Assembly (NCBI GenBank): GCA_017547395.1 | Contig: JAFYPS010000206.1 | Coordinates: 1 to 7,270 of the forward strand | DNA length: 7,270 bases | Direction of reading: 5' to 3' | From: Clostridia bacterium | Lineage (GTDB): Bacteria; Bacillota_A; Clostridia; Oscillospirales; CAG-272 | Shown here: one piece after another, positions 1 through 5,799 of the stretch | Layout of the letters: every line of letters starts with the position of its first letter | Position numbering within the stretch: position 1 is the stretch's first letter | The notes under the pieces: generated by a model | Databases searched by the model: none | What the model was told of the DNA's origin: nothing | What the model saw: only the letters and a program-made list of their open reading frames with translations | Program-made: the position numbers and the translations under genes

Positions 1-125
1 TCATCCGTCGCCTAACGGCGACACCTTCCCCCGAGGGGGAAGGCTCAAAGGCAATGAATACAAGGCTTCCCCCTTGGGGGAGGCTCCCGTGTAACGGGTG
101 GTGAGGGGTAGCCGCCGCAGCGGCG
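1..125. repeat. Cluster of five hairpins: two related palindromic repeat units in inverted orientation
   Basis: This stretch contains no gene. It is almost wholly made of hairpins: 7-12/17-22 (GTCGCC, loop TAAC), 24-32/35-43 (CCTTCCCCC, perfect), 65-73/76-84 (GCTTCCCCC, one G-U pair), 86-90/94-98 (CCCGT) and 113-117/121-125 (CGCCG). The left unit reads TCATCC, small hairpin, C-rich hairpin. The complement of the right unit reads CCTCACC, small hairpin, C-rich hairpin, so the two look like diverged copies of one unit facing each other. It lies downstream of the last gene, where it could stop or stabilise the transcript, but no clear T-tract follows any stem. The left boundary may lie outside the window. 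It is probably a non-autonomous, genome-dispersed repeat; that is inference. Confidence 0.75.
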
Positions 126-146
126 TTTCCTCTCATAAACAATAAT

Positions 147-1049
147 TTATCTTATCATTACTTTCGCCGCGAAGAGTGCGCCGCACAGGGTGTCCGTACC
201 CGACGAGGCTCCGAGCGGGAGAACCGCGTTTGCATACTCGGCTGAGTCGCTGAAAAATGCCTTTACCGCGTTTTCGTAGATGGTAAAATGCTCTTTTTCA
301 AGCACTGCCGAAAGATATGCGCCCGAAATTTTCGAGGTGCGCGTAAGGTTGTTGCGGACCGCCTTTGCAATACTGCTTACGTCGTAGCCCGCCGCAAAAA
401 ACAGAGAGAACATTCCCGAGAGAAAGTCGTCGCCCGACGGAGTAAGACCGCGGCCAAGACCGATAAGCTTTACTGCGTACTCATCGGCGCACCTGTTTTC
501 GCAAAGAGCCTTGAAAAGCGCGTCGACGTTGGCTTTTACGCTGTCAAATTGGTTGTAATACCCGATAATTCCGTCAGGTGAGCCTGATTCGGCAATAATT
601 TTTTCAATCTCGGCGATTCTTTTTTCGCTTATCTTTTCAGCGGTGTGGAAAATAGCTTTTTTCGGTTCGGGAATCTCGATTTCAACACTTTTTCCAACCT
701 CGAAATTTCTTTCCCGAATGAAATCTTCTATATTTTCAACTGCGATGCCAAACGGAACGTATCCCCATTTTTTATCGTGGAAAAGGTAGACCTTGCCGTC
801 GGCTTCCAAATACACTGCCTTTGAAAAAACGCCGATTATCTCGGCGTTTTTAATCAGTCGAAAATCCGAAGGCTTTTCGACTGGAGCAGGGCGCAAGTCT
901 CGCGACTCACTCAGCCGTTCGCGCCCTTTAGGGCGTTTTAAAGCCGGCGCATGTCCGTCTTTAAAACGGGATTTAATTGTATTCTCTTCCGATAAGGAAG
1001 AAACGCCGATTATCTCGGCGTTTTTTTTATTTTGAGAGTGAATACTCAT
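147..1049 (-). CDS. DUF2877 / AllH-like protein with an in-frame N-terminal insertion; start uncertain
   Basis: The C-terminal half carries the signatures I associate with DUF2877: GLGRGLTPSGDDFLSG at residues 197-212 and LGASSGTDTLCG at 279-290. E. coli AllH, of this family, is a subunit of the oxamate carbamoyltransferase complex, which turns oxalurate and phosphate into oxamate and carbamoyl phosphate. The partner subunits AllF/FdrA and AllG are not in the window, so the substrate here is unknown. No signal peptide or membrane segment is visible; it is probably cytosolic. The ATG at 1047-1049 lies inside the end of the upstream kinase gene (23-bp overlap) with only a weak ribosome site. 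Residues 9-16 and 67-74 are the same octapeptide, KNAEIIGV, 58 residues apart. The residues between are basic and proline-rich, unlike the rest, and coincide with a hairpin-rich repeat. Without one 174-bp period the protein would be 242 residues and begin MSIHSQNKKNAEIIGVFSKA. Later starts (GTG 813-815, TTG 807-809) would cut into the apparent domain. The family call is fairly sure; the N-terminus is not. Confidence 0.75.
   Translation of the reverse strand: MSIHSQNKKNAEIIGVSSLSEENTIKSRFKDGHAPALKRPKGRERLSESRDLRPAPVEKPSDFRLIKNAEIIGVFSKAVYLEADGKVYLFHDKKWGYVPFGIAVENIEDFIRERNFEVGKSVEIEIPEPKKAIFHTAEKISEKRIAEIEKIIAESGSPDGIIGYYNQFDSVKANVDALFKALCENRCADEYAVKLIGLGRGLTPSGDDFLSGMFSLFFAAGYDVSSIAKAVRNNLTRTSKISGAYLSAVLEKEHFTIYENAVKAFFSDSAEYANAVLPLGASSGTDTLCGALFAAKVMIR
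824..851 (-). terminator. Intrinsic-terminator-like hairpin, copy 1, inside the 5' part of the AllH-like frame
   Basis: AACGCCGA (828-835) pairs with TCGGCGTT (841-848) around a five-base loop. Read on the minus strand, the stem is preceded by an A-run and followed by six T's, the classic intrinsic terminator form. The mirror A-run and T-run also make it terminator-like on the plus strand. It sits within the AllH-like reading frame, so it would reduce transcription of that gene if active, unless translating ribosomes melt it. Alternatively it is simply the end of the inserted element. Confidence 0.55.
827..1025. repeat. Hairpin-rich inserted element flanked by 25-bp perfect direct repeats
   Basis: The same 25 bases occur at 827-851 and 1001-1025, a spacing of 174 bp or exactly 58 codons. 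Each copy is a perfect 8-bp stem hairpin with A and T flanks. The 149 bp between them hold four more hairpins: 855-864/874-883 (CAGTCGAAAA), 889-894/921-926 (GGGCGC, with a small inner stem 896-899/904-907), 935-943/959-967 (GTTTTAAAG) and 985-990/996-1001 (TCTTCC). The segment 922-926 can also pair with 931-935. The minus-strand frame of the AllH-like gene has no stop across the element. It encodes no recognisable enzyme, so if mobile it is non-autonomous. Either the flanking repeats are a target duplication or the hairpin belongs to the element and was copied with it; the sequence does not decide. Confidence 0.7.
1001..1025. terminator. Terminator-like hairpin, copy 2, immediately after the kinase stop codon
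   Basis: AACGCCGA (1002-1009) pairs with TCGGCGTT (1015-1022) around a five-base loop, directly downstream of the kinase gene's TAA (1027-1029). On the minus strand an A8 run precedes the stem and TTTCTT follows it, so it is a fair intrinsic terminator for the murA-kinase transcript. On the plus strand the stem is followed by eight T's, a stronger form, though no plus-strand gene is present to use it. It is the second copy of the direct repeat that bounds the inserted element. Confidence 0.55.
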
Positions 1050-2223
1050 ATGTCTTCATAGCAACCATCTGCTCTTCATCGGTTGCGATAACGTAGATTT
1101 TAACCTTGGAGTCTTTTGCGGAGAGCTCGCACTCACCCTTTGCGTTTTCGTTCTTTTCGCTGTCGAGTTTAACGCCGAGAACCTCAAGCTTTTCGCAAAC
1201 CATACGGCGAATTGTCTTTGAATTTTCGCCAATGCCGCCTGCAAAGGAGATGTAGTCAAGGCCGCCCATTTCAACGTAGTAGGAGCCGATATACTTAACG
1301 ATAGACTCAACAAGCATATTCATAGCGAGCTTTGCGCGCTCGTTACCGCCGTTTGCCGCCTCTTCGATAAAGCGGAGGTCACTGTCAACGCCGGAAATAC
1401 CGAGAAGACCGCCCTTCTTTGCAAAGCCACCGAGGATTTCGTCCATAGAAAGTCCCTCGTTCATAAGGAAGGGAACGACGTATGCATCTATATCGCCAAC
1501 GCGTGCCGCGTGGGGAAGACCTGTCTGGGGAGTAAAGCCGAACGAGCAGTCAACGCTCTTGCCGTCCTTGATAGCGCAAAGAGAAGAGGAGCCGCCGAGG
1601 TGGCAGGAAACCGCCTTGAACTCGCTGACGCCGTTAAGCTCTGCAAGGTGTCTTGCAACGTATTCGTGAGAATTTCCGTGGAAGCCGAAGCGCTGAATGC
1701 CGTACTTTTCATACCATTCGTAGGGGATGGCATAAAGGCGACGCTCCATGGGAACGGTTTTGTGGAATGCGGTTTCAAACGAGCCTACGAGAAGCGCGTC
1801 GGGGAGCATAGCGCGGAATTCACCGATTGCATCGAGGTAGGGGCGGTTGTGCGCGGGTGCGATAAAGAGATAGTCTTTCATTGCGCCAAGCACGGTGTCG
1901 TCAAGCTCGAAAACGCCGTGATAGCCCTTGGCGAGAACAGTCTTGAAGCCAACTGCGCTTACTTCCTTGATGTCATCGAGAATCGCCTGCTTTTTGTCAA
2001 GCAGGTCGGAGAGGAAAAGCTCGATGCCGTCTTTGTAGCGCGGAATTGCGAGGTGATCCTTCTCAATCTTTTCGCCTGTAGCAACGTTTGTGAAGGAATA
2101 GATAGCCTCACTCTCACTGCCGACTCTTTCTACCTTTGCGGTAGCGTAAATTTTCTTTTCGGGCATCTCGTAAAGCTTGAACTTGAGAGACGTCGAACCT
2201 ACATTACAAACAAGAATTTTCAT
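1027..2223 (-). CDS. Acetate/propionate kinase family protein (AckA-like) with an altered active site
   Basis: A 398-residue protein, the usual length for acetate kinases, which interconvert acetate plus ATP with acetyl phosphate plus ADP in the cytosol. Family marks visible: NVGSTSLKFKL (7-17), APAHN with His125, FETAFH (149-154), RFGFHGNSH with His182 (178-186), GFTPQTGL (229-236), Arg241 before GDID, FAGGIGENS (327-335) and TDEEQM near the C-terminus. Compared with Methanosarcina thermophila AckA (numbering from memory), the Arg91 region GHRVVHGG is replaced by GFKTVLAKG, catalytic Asp148 by Glu150, and Asn211 of LGNGSS by Gly. Asn7, both active-site His, Arg241 and the late Glu are kept. 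It may be a divergent acetate kinase or act on another small acid. The ATG is well placed, with GGAGA at 2231-2235 seven bases upstream. The gene starts 23 bp after murA, suggesting one transcript. No phosphotransacetylase gene is in view. Confidence 0.88.
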   Translation of the reverse strand: MKILVCNVGSTSLKFKLYEMPEKKIYATAKVERVGSESEAIYSFTNVATGEKIEKDHLAIPRYKDGIELFLSDLLDKKQAILDDIKEVSAVGFKTVLAKGYHGVFELDDTVLGAMKDYLFIAPAHNRPYLDAIGEFRAMLPDALLVGSFETAFHKTVPMERRLYAIPYEWYEKYGIQRFGFHGNSHEYVARHLAELNGVSEFKAVSCHLGGSSSLCAIKDGKSVDCSFGFTPQTGLPHAARVGDIDAYVVPFLMNEGLSMDEILGGFAKKGGLLGISGVDSDLRFIEEAANGGNERAKLAMNMLVESIVKYIGSYYVEMGGLDYISFAGGIGENSKTIRRMVCEKLEVLGVKLDSEKNENAKGECELSAKDSKVKIYVIATDEEQMVAMKTYEYSLSK

Positions 2224-2246
2224 TTTTATATCTCCAAATAATTTAT

Positions 2247-3503
2247 TTAAAATGATACTTTGCGGATATTTGCGCCAAGCGCGCGAAGCTTTTTAACAAT
2301 ATTGTCATAGCCGCGCTCTATTGTGTGGATGTCGAGAATTTCGGTACGGCCGCCGATTGCAAGTCCCATAATTACCATAGCGGCGCCCGCGCGTAGGTCA
2401 ACCGAATGCATAGGTGCACCCACAAGCTCGCCTGTTCCGCCGTGAATAATAGCGGTTTCGCCCGCAATGTCGATAGAAGCACCTGTTTTGCGAAGTTCTT
2501 CGATGTATTTAAAGCGGTTATCCCACACGCCCTCGGTCACCTTGCTGTCACCCTTTGCAAAGCAGAGGAGTGCGGTCATCTGAGGCTGCATATCGGTAGG
2601 AAATCCGGGGTAAGGACGCGTTTTTACGTTGACGTTCTTCATCTCTCCCTCGCGGCGAACTATAATCGCATCGTCAAGCTCCTCAACGTGTACACCCATT
2701 TCGGAAAGTTTTGCCGAAATAGAGTCAAGATGCTTTGGAATAACGTTGTTTATCTTGACGTGTCCGCCCGTTGCCGCTGCAGCGCACATAAAAGTGCCCG
2801 CCTCAATCATATCGGGGATGATGGCGTAGGTGCAGCCGTGAAGCTTTTCAACGCCCTTGATTTTTATTGTGTCGGTACCCGCACCTACAATGTTTGCGCC
2901 GCAGGCGTTAAGGAAGTTTGCAAGGTCAACTATATGCGGCTCGCGGGCAACGCTTTCGAGAATTGTAGTACCCTTTGCAAAAACGCTTGCAAGTATAACG
3001 TTGACGGTAGCACCGACAGAAACCTTATCAAAATAAATCTCCGTGCCGACGAGGTCCTCTGCGCTTGCTTCAACGTAACCGCCTCTTGTGTCAACGGTTG
3101 CGCCAAGCGCCACAAAGCCCTTGACGTGCTGGTCGATAGGGCGTATTCCGAAATTGCAGCCGCCCGTCATACCCACCTTTGCCTTTTTGAATCTGCCAAG
3201 CTCTGCACCGATAAGGTATGTAGAGCCGCGCATTCTCGAAACGAGTTCGTACGGCGATTTGCAGGGGAGAATGTCTGTAGTATCTATTTCGACGGTGGTG
3301 TGGTCGCGGCGGATTTTAGCTCCCATTTTCTCAAGGATTTCGAGAGTGAGGTCAACGTCTAAAATCTCGGGTACGTTTTCAATAACACACTTGTCACCCG
3401 TGAGGATAGTGCCGAAAAGTACGGGGAGCGCTGCGTTTTTAGCGCCGCTTATTTCTACTGTGCCGTTTAGCGGCATGCCTCCGTCAATAATGATTTTATC
3501 CAT
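2247..3503 (-). CDS. murA: UDP-N-acetylglucosamine 1-carboxyvinyltransferase (MurA)
   Basis: MurA transfers enolpyruvate from phosphoenolpyruvate to UDP-GlcNAc, the first committed step of peptidoglycan synthesis, in the cytosol. The 418-residue length is normal and the protein appears complete. Visible landmarks: ISGAKNAALP with Lys22-Asn23 (18-27); GGCNFGIRPIDQH (114-126) with Cys116, the residue that fosfomycin alkylates in sensitive enzymes; FPTDMQPQMT (301-310) with Asp304, the likely general base (Asp305 in E. coli); DNRF (328-331); and IERGYDN (395-401) holding the active-site Arg (Arg397). Many Firmicutes carry two MurA paralogues and I cannot say which this is. The ATG is preceded by AAAGGA (3515-3520), a slightly long 11 bases away. 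It follows the YycI-like gene by 76 bp and precedes the AckA-like gene by 23 bp. Confidence 0.96.
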   Translation of the reverse strand: MDKIIIDGGMPLNGTVEISGAKNAALPVLFGTILTGDKCVIENVPEILDVDLTLEILEKMGAKIRRDHTTVEIDTTDILPCKSPYELVSRMRGSTYLIGAELGRFKKAKVGMTGGCNFGIRPIDQHVKGFVALGATVDTRGGYVEASAEDLVGTEIYFDKVSVGATVNVILASVFAKGTTILESVAREPHIVDLANFLNACGANIVGAGTDTIKIKGVEKLHGCTYAIIPDMIEAGTFMCAAAATGGHVKINNVIPKHLDSISAKLSEMGVHVEELDDAIIVRREGEMKNVNVKTRPYPGFPTDMQPQMTALLCFAKGDSKVTEGVWDNRFKYIEELRKTGASIDIAGETAIIHGGTGELVGAPMHSVDLRAGAAMVIMGLAIGGRTEILDIHTIERGYDNIVKKLRALGANIRKVSF

Positions 3504-3544
3504 AAAGCCCTGTTTCCTTTCAAGCTTATAACTTATTTTAACAT

Positions 3545-3573
3545 ATTATGCGGCGCTTTTCTACCTGCCGCAA
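3545..3573 (-). promoter_or_regulatory. Possible murA promoter with overlapping inverted repeat
   Basis: On the minus strand, TTGCGG (3568-3573) lies 17 bp upstream of CATAAT (3545-3550). This is a fair sigma-A type match with ideal spacing, preceded by an A/T run and about 40 bases before the murA ATG. A 6-bp inverted repeat, TGCGGC at 3549-3554 and GCCGCA at 3567-3572, spans the spacer and touches both hexamers. It could be an operator or a weak RNA hairpin. The -35 box matches only in its first three bases, so the call is tentative; murA may instead be read through from the walK side. Confidence 0.35.
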
Positions 3574-3579
3574 AAATTT

Positions 3580-4431
3580 TTATTCAAATAAATCGGCGCT
3601 TTTTGCGTCAATTATTGAAGTATGCCCCTCACCGTAAGTGACCTTGTATGCGGGCGCGAGGCGTATTTCGCCTTGCTTTGTGTCCTCGTACAGTACGTAG
3701 CAGAGGGAAACGTCAGTGACGGTGCCGCGTATCTCGCGGTTCTTTTCACTAAGCAGTATATTTGCACGGTTGAGAAGAGGTGCCTCTTCGCTTTCTTCAA
3801 AAGCACCGAAAAAGTGCTTTCCGCTTGCAAATACGATTTTTTTATCCCTGATTGCAAAGGTGCATTCGTAGCCGAAAAGCGGAATGCCGTCTTCCTTTTG
3901 CATAAGAGTCATAACGTAAACGTCATCGTGGCGAAGCATAGTGATGCCGTCAAGGTCCTCCGTCGGGTAGCCGAGGATAAGCGCAAACTCTTCGCGCACG
4001 GCATTTGCCTCTTCCTCGTCGGTTATCGGCTTTCCCAAAACAGCATCGGCATCTATTCCCGAAGCCGCGTAGGAAATTTGCATGTCGTTATAGACGTACG
4101 CGGTTTCACCGACAGAATTTTCTGCGCGTATGCCATCGGGAGTTAAGAATACGCCTGACGGATTTTCACCGAGCAGAAATGCCGCAACCGACAAAAGATA
4201 GTCTTCTCTTGAAAAAGGGGAGGTATAGTCCTTTGCCGAGTCGTTTTTAACCGCTATGTCCGAGGCATCTGCAAAGATGCCGTTTTCTTTAAGAATTGCC
4301 GAAACCTTTTCGGCGGTTTCACCGTCGGTAAACGCGCTCTCCGAATAATAGTCGAAAATAAGGCTTGCGAGAAGAATGTTTACCGCAATGAGGAGAAGAA
4401 TAAGCAGCAGTTTTACGTATTTCCAGTTCAA
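3580..4431 (-). CDS. yycI: YycI-like regulatory membrane protein
   Basis: A 283-residue protein with a short cytoplasmic N-terminus (MNWKYVK), one hydrophobic segment at about residues 8-29, and a long extracytoplasmic remainder. Length, topology and place right after a YycH-like gene and a WalK kinase match YycI, about 280 residues in Bacillus. There YycI and YycH form a membrane complex that modulates WalK and so cell-wall turnover, as a brake in B. subtilis and an activator in S. aureus; the sign here cannot be read. No catalytic motif is visible or expected. The start is TTG, not ATG: it overlaps the upstream TGA as TTGA and is backed by GGAGGTGA nine bases before it, so translation is probably coupled to the YycH-like gene. 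The C-terminus ends in TAA followed by an A/T-rich gap before murA. Sequence identity to known YycI was judged by pattern only. Confidence 0.72.
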   Translation of the reverse strand: MNWKYVKLLLILLLIAVNILLASLIFDYYSESAFTDGETAEKVSAILKENGIFADASDIAVKNDSAKDYTSPFSREDYLLSVAAFLLGENPSGVFLTPDGIRAENSVGETAYVYNDMQISYAASGIDADAVLGKPITDEEEANAVREEFALILGYPTEDLDGITMLRHDDVYVMTLMQKEDGIPLFGYECTFAIRDKKIVFASGKHFFGAFEESEEAPLLNRANILLSEKNREIRGTVTDVSLCYVLYEDTKQGEIRLAPAYKVTYGEGHTSIIDAKSADLFE

Positions 4432-5762
4432 GAGCGCTCACCTCCCGTTTTTTCACCCGTACAGAACCACGCGGGTGCAAGATCCTTTTCGGGAAGCAGC
4501 ATAGCGCGGTACATCGGTCTCAGTGTGCGGATTTCCGCGTTTTCCGAAGCGTGAGAATACTGCCACGCAGAGGAAAAGAGCGGGTATGCAAAGGAGTCCT
4601 TTTCGACCTGTAAAAAGCGGGTTTCAATGCTCCTGAATCTGCCGCCCTGAACGGTGATTTTTGCAAAGAACGGCAAGGCGTTGCCGTAAATTCTGACAGA
4701 GTCCGAGCAGGCGCCGAAAGTAAGCGTATAGACGTCGTCGGTTCTGTAGAAGTTTTCAAGGTAAAGGTTGGCGCCACCAAAAACCTGACGCGAGGTGCCG
4801 ATAAGCTTTTCGCAAAGTGTGCTTCCGCCAAGCAGAATATCGTAGATATTTATATCAAGCGGATTTTTAGGGGCGTCAAGAAAATCCGAAACGGGTATTC
4901 CGCCGTCCATCGAAGCGGCGAAAACAAGACGTGTCGGTGTAAGTTTAAGCGTGCCGTGAGTTGCCACTGCCGTGTCGGAGGCGCTTTGGGGATTAAAGTC
5001 AAAGCCGAGTAAAGAGAAAATTTCCGCCGTTTCGGAATCGGAAAAGTCGGTTTCTGCCTTGAGAGTAAGGTGCGGAAGCATAACAGGCGCAATGCTTGAC
5101 GGAACGCCGAACTCGTTTATTGTAAACGAGGACAGACGCGAGTCGCCCGCAAGCGCAGAAAGCTCGGAGCGATGAACTTCTGCCACGGCATCCGAGGCAA
5201 AAAAACGCTCGCCGTCGGAAAAATAAAGCATAGCCTTTTCGCCCGTCGGAAAAAGAATAAATACGCGGTCAACGTTTATCGCCTCTTCGTATCTCGCGGG
5301 AGAAAGGTTTTCGCCCGTAAGGGCGTAAATCATCTGGTAGGGGAGTGAGGACAGAAAATCAAGGTAAAGAAAATCACCGCTTGCCGCAAAGAGAAAGGCA
5401 TCCTTGTTGATTTCCTTGAATGATGCGCCCGATTCAAGGCAGGCGTGGAGGGGTTCTGCGGCAAAACTGCTCAGTGCTTTTGCCGAGTCATCACTGCCGT
5501 ATGCGCCGCCGCCCTCACCTCCGTAGCTTATTGCCGCAAATGAAACGGGGAGGAGACCTTTTTCGTAAACGGGTATATTTACGTCGTAAATGCCGCCGAC
5601 AGTTACCGTTCCGTCGGTTTTTTTGTCAAGATTTATAGCCGCGCTTTCGGAGGCAAACTGTGTGCCGCCGATGTATATTGCAGCAAGGAGAAGCATACTG
5701 AACGTAAGAATAACGGTCAGAAACGTCGCAAAACGTCTGCCAAACGATTTTTTGATTTTCAT
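4428..5762 (-). CDS. yycH: YycH-like regulatory membrane protein
   Basis: A 444-residue protein, close to the roughly 455 of Bacillus YycH. It has a basic N-terminus (MKIKKSFGRRF), one membrane segment at about residues 12-32, and an extracytoplasmic domain. No enzyme motif is visible; a Gly-rich patch (GGEGGGAYG) lies near residues 81-89. In Bacillus and Staphylococcus, YycH pairs with YycI through the membrane and contacts WalK. Identification rests mainly on gene order (kinase, this gene, YycI-like gene), size and topology, because YycH sequences diverge strongly in Clostridia. The ATG at 5760-5762 is supported by a perfect AAAGGAGG six bases upstream. Its TGA overlaps the next start by four bases. 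A palindromic repeat fills most of the gap to the kinase gene, so the two are probably cotranscribed but with the repeat in the message. Confidence 0.7.
   Translation of the reverse strand: MKIKKSFGRRFATFLTVILTFSMLLLAAIYIGGTQFASESAAINLDKKTDGTVTVGGIYDVNIPVYEKGLLPVSFAAISYGGEGGGAYGSDDSAKALSSFAAEPLHACLESGASFKEINKDAFLFAASGDFLYLDFLSSLPYQMIYALTGENLSPARYEEAINVDRVFILFPTGEKAMLYFSDGERFFASDAVAEVHRSELSALAGDSRLSSFTINEFGVPSSIAPVMLPHLTLKAETDFSDSETAEIFSLLGFDFNPQSASDTAVATHGTLKLTPTRLVFAASMDGGIPVSDFLDAPKNPLDINIYDILLGGSTLCEKLIGTSRQVFGGANLYLENFYRTDDVYTLTFGACSDSVRIYGNALPFFAKITVQGGRFRSIETRFLQVEKDSFAYPLFSSAWQYSHASENAEIRTLRPMYRAMLLPEKDLAPAWFCTGEKTGGERS
4438..4445 (-). promoter_or_regulatory. Ribosome binding site fixing the TTG start of the YycI-like gene
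   Basis: GGAGGTGA on the minus strand, with nine bases between GGAGG and the TTG at 4429-4431. It lies inside the last codons of the YycH-like gene. No in-frame ATG is better placed, and the hydrophobic N-terminal segment begins a few residues later, as expected for this family. Confidence 0.8.
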
Positions 5763-5768
5763 ATGGCT

Positions 5769-5776
5769 CCTCCTTT
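5769..5776 (-). promoter_or_regulatory. Consensus ribosome binding site of the YycH-like gene
   Basis: AAAGGAGG on the minus strand with six bases between AGGAGG and the ATG at 5760-5762. It confirms that start and lies just downstream, in the sense of transcription, of the palindromic repeat that fills the gap. Confidence 0.85.
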
Positions 5777-5799
5777 CTTGGATAAAAGTTTATGCTAAT

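Noticed and set aside
827..1025. Two 25-bp direct repeats as a minimal CRISPR array
   Set aside because: Only two copies, 149 bp between them, the gap is itself made of hairpins, and no cas genes are near.
793..1035. 80-residue plus-strand frame across the inserted element, with the peptide KTPIISAF or ETPIISAF at both ends
   Set aside because: The repeated peptide only reflects the palindromic direct repeat read on the other strand. There is no ribosome site and the rest is element sequence.
1510..2241. 243-residue open frame on the plus strand
   Set aside because: It is antisense to the well-supported acetate-kinase family gene, with no ribosome site or family motif.
2406..3362. 318-residue open frame on the plus strand
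   Set aside because: It is antisense to murA, whose frame has all family motifs. The product is Cys-, His- and Asn-rich with no recognisable motif, a typical mirror frame.
3504..3579. Terminator between the YycI-like gene and murA
   Set aside because: The only stem is 6 bp with a 12-base loop and is followed by mixed A/T sequence without a T-run.
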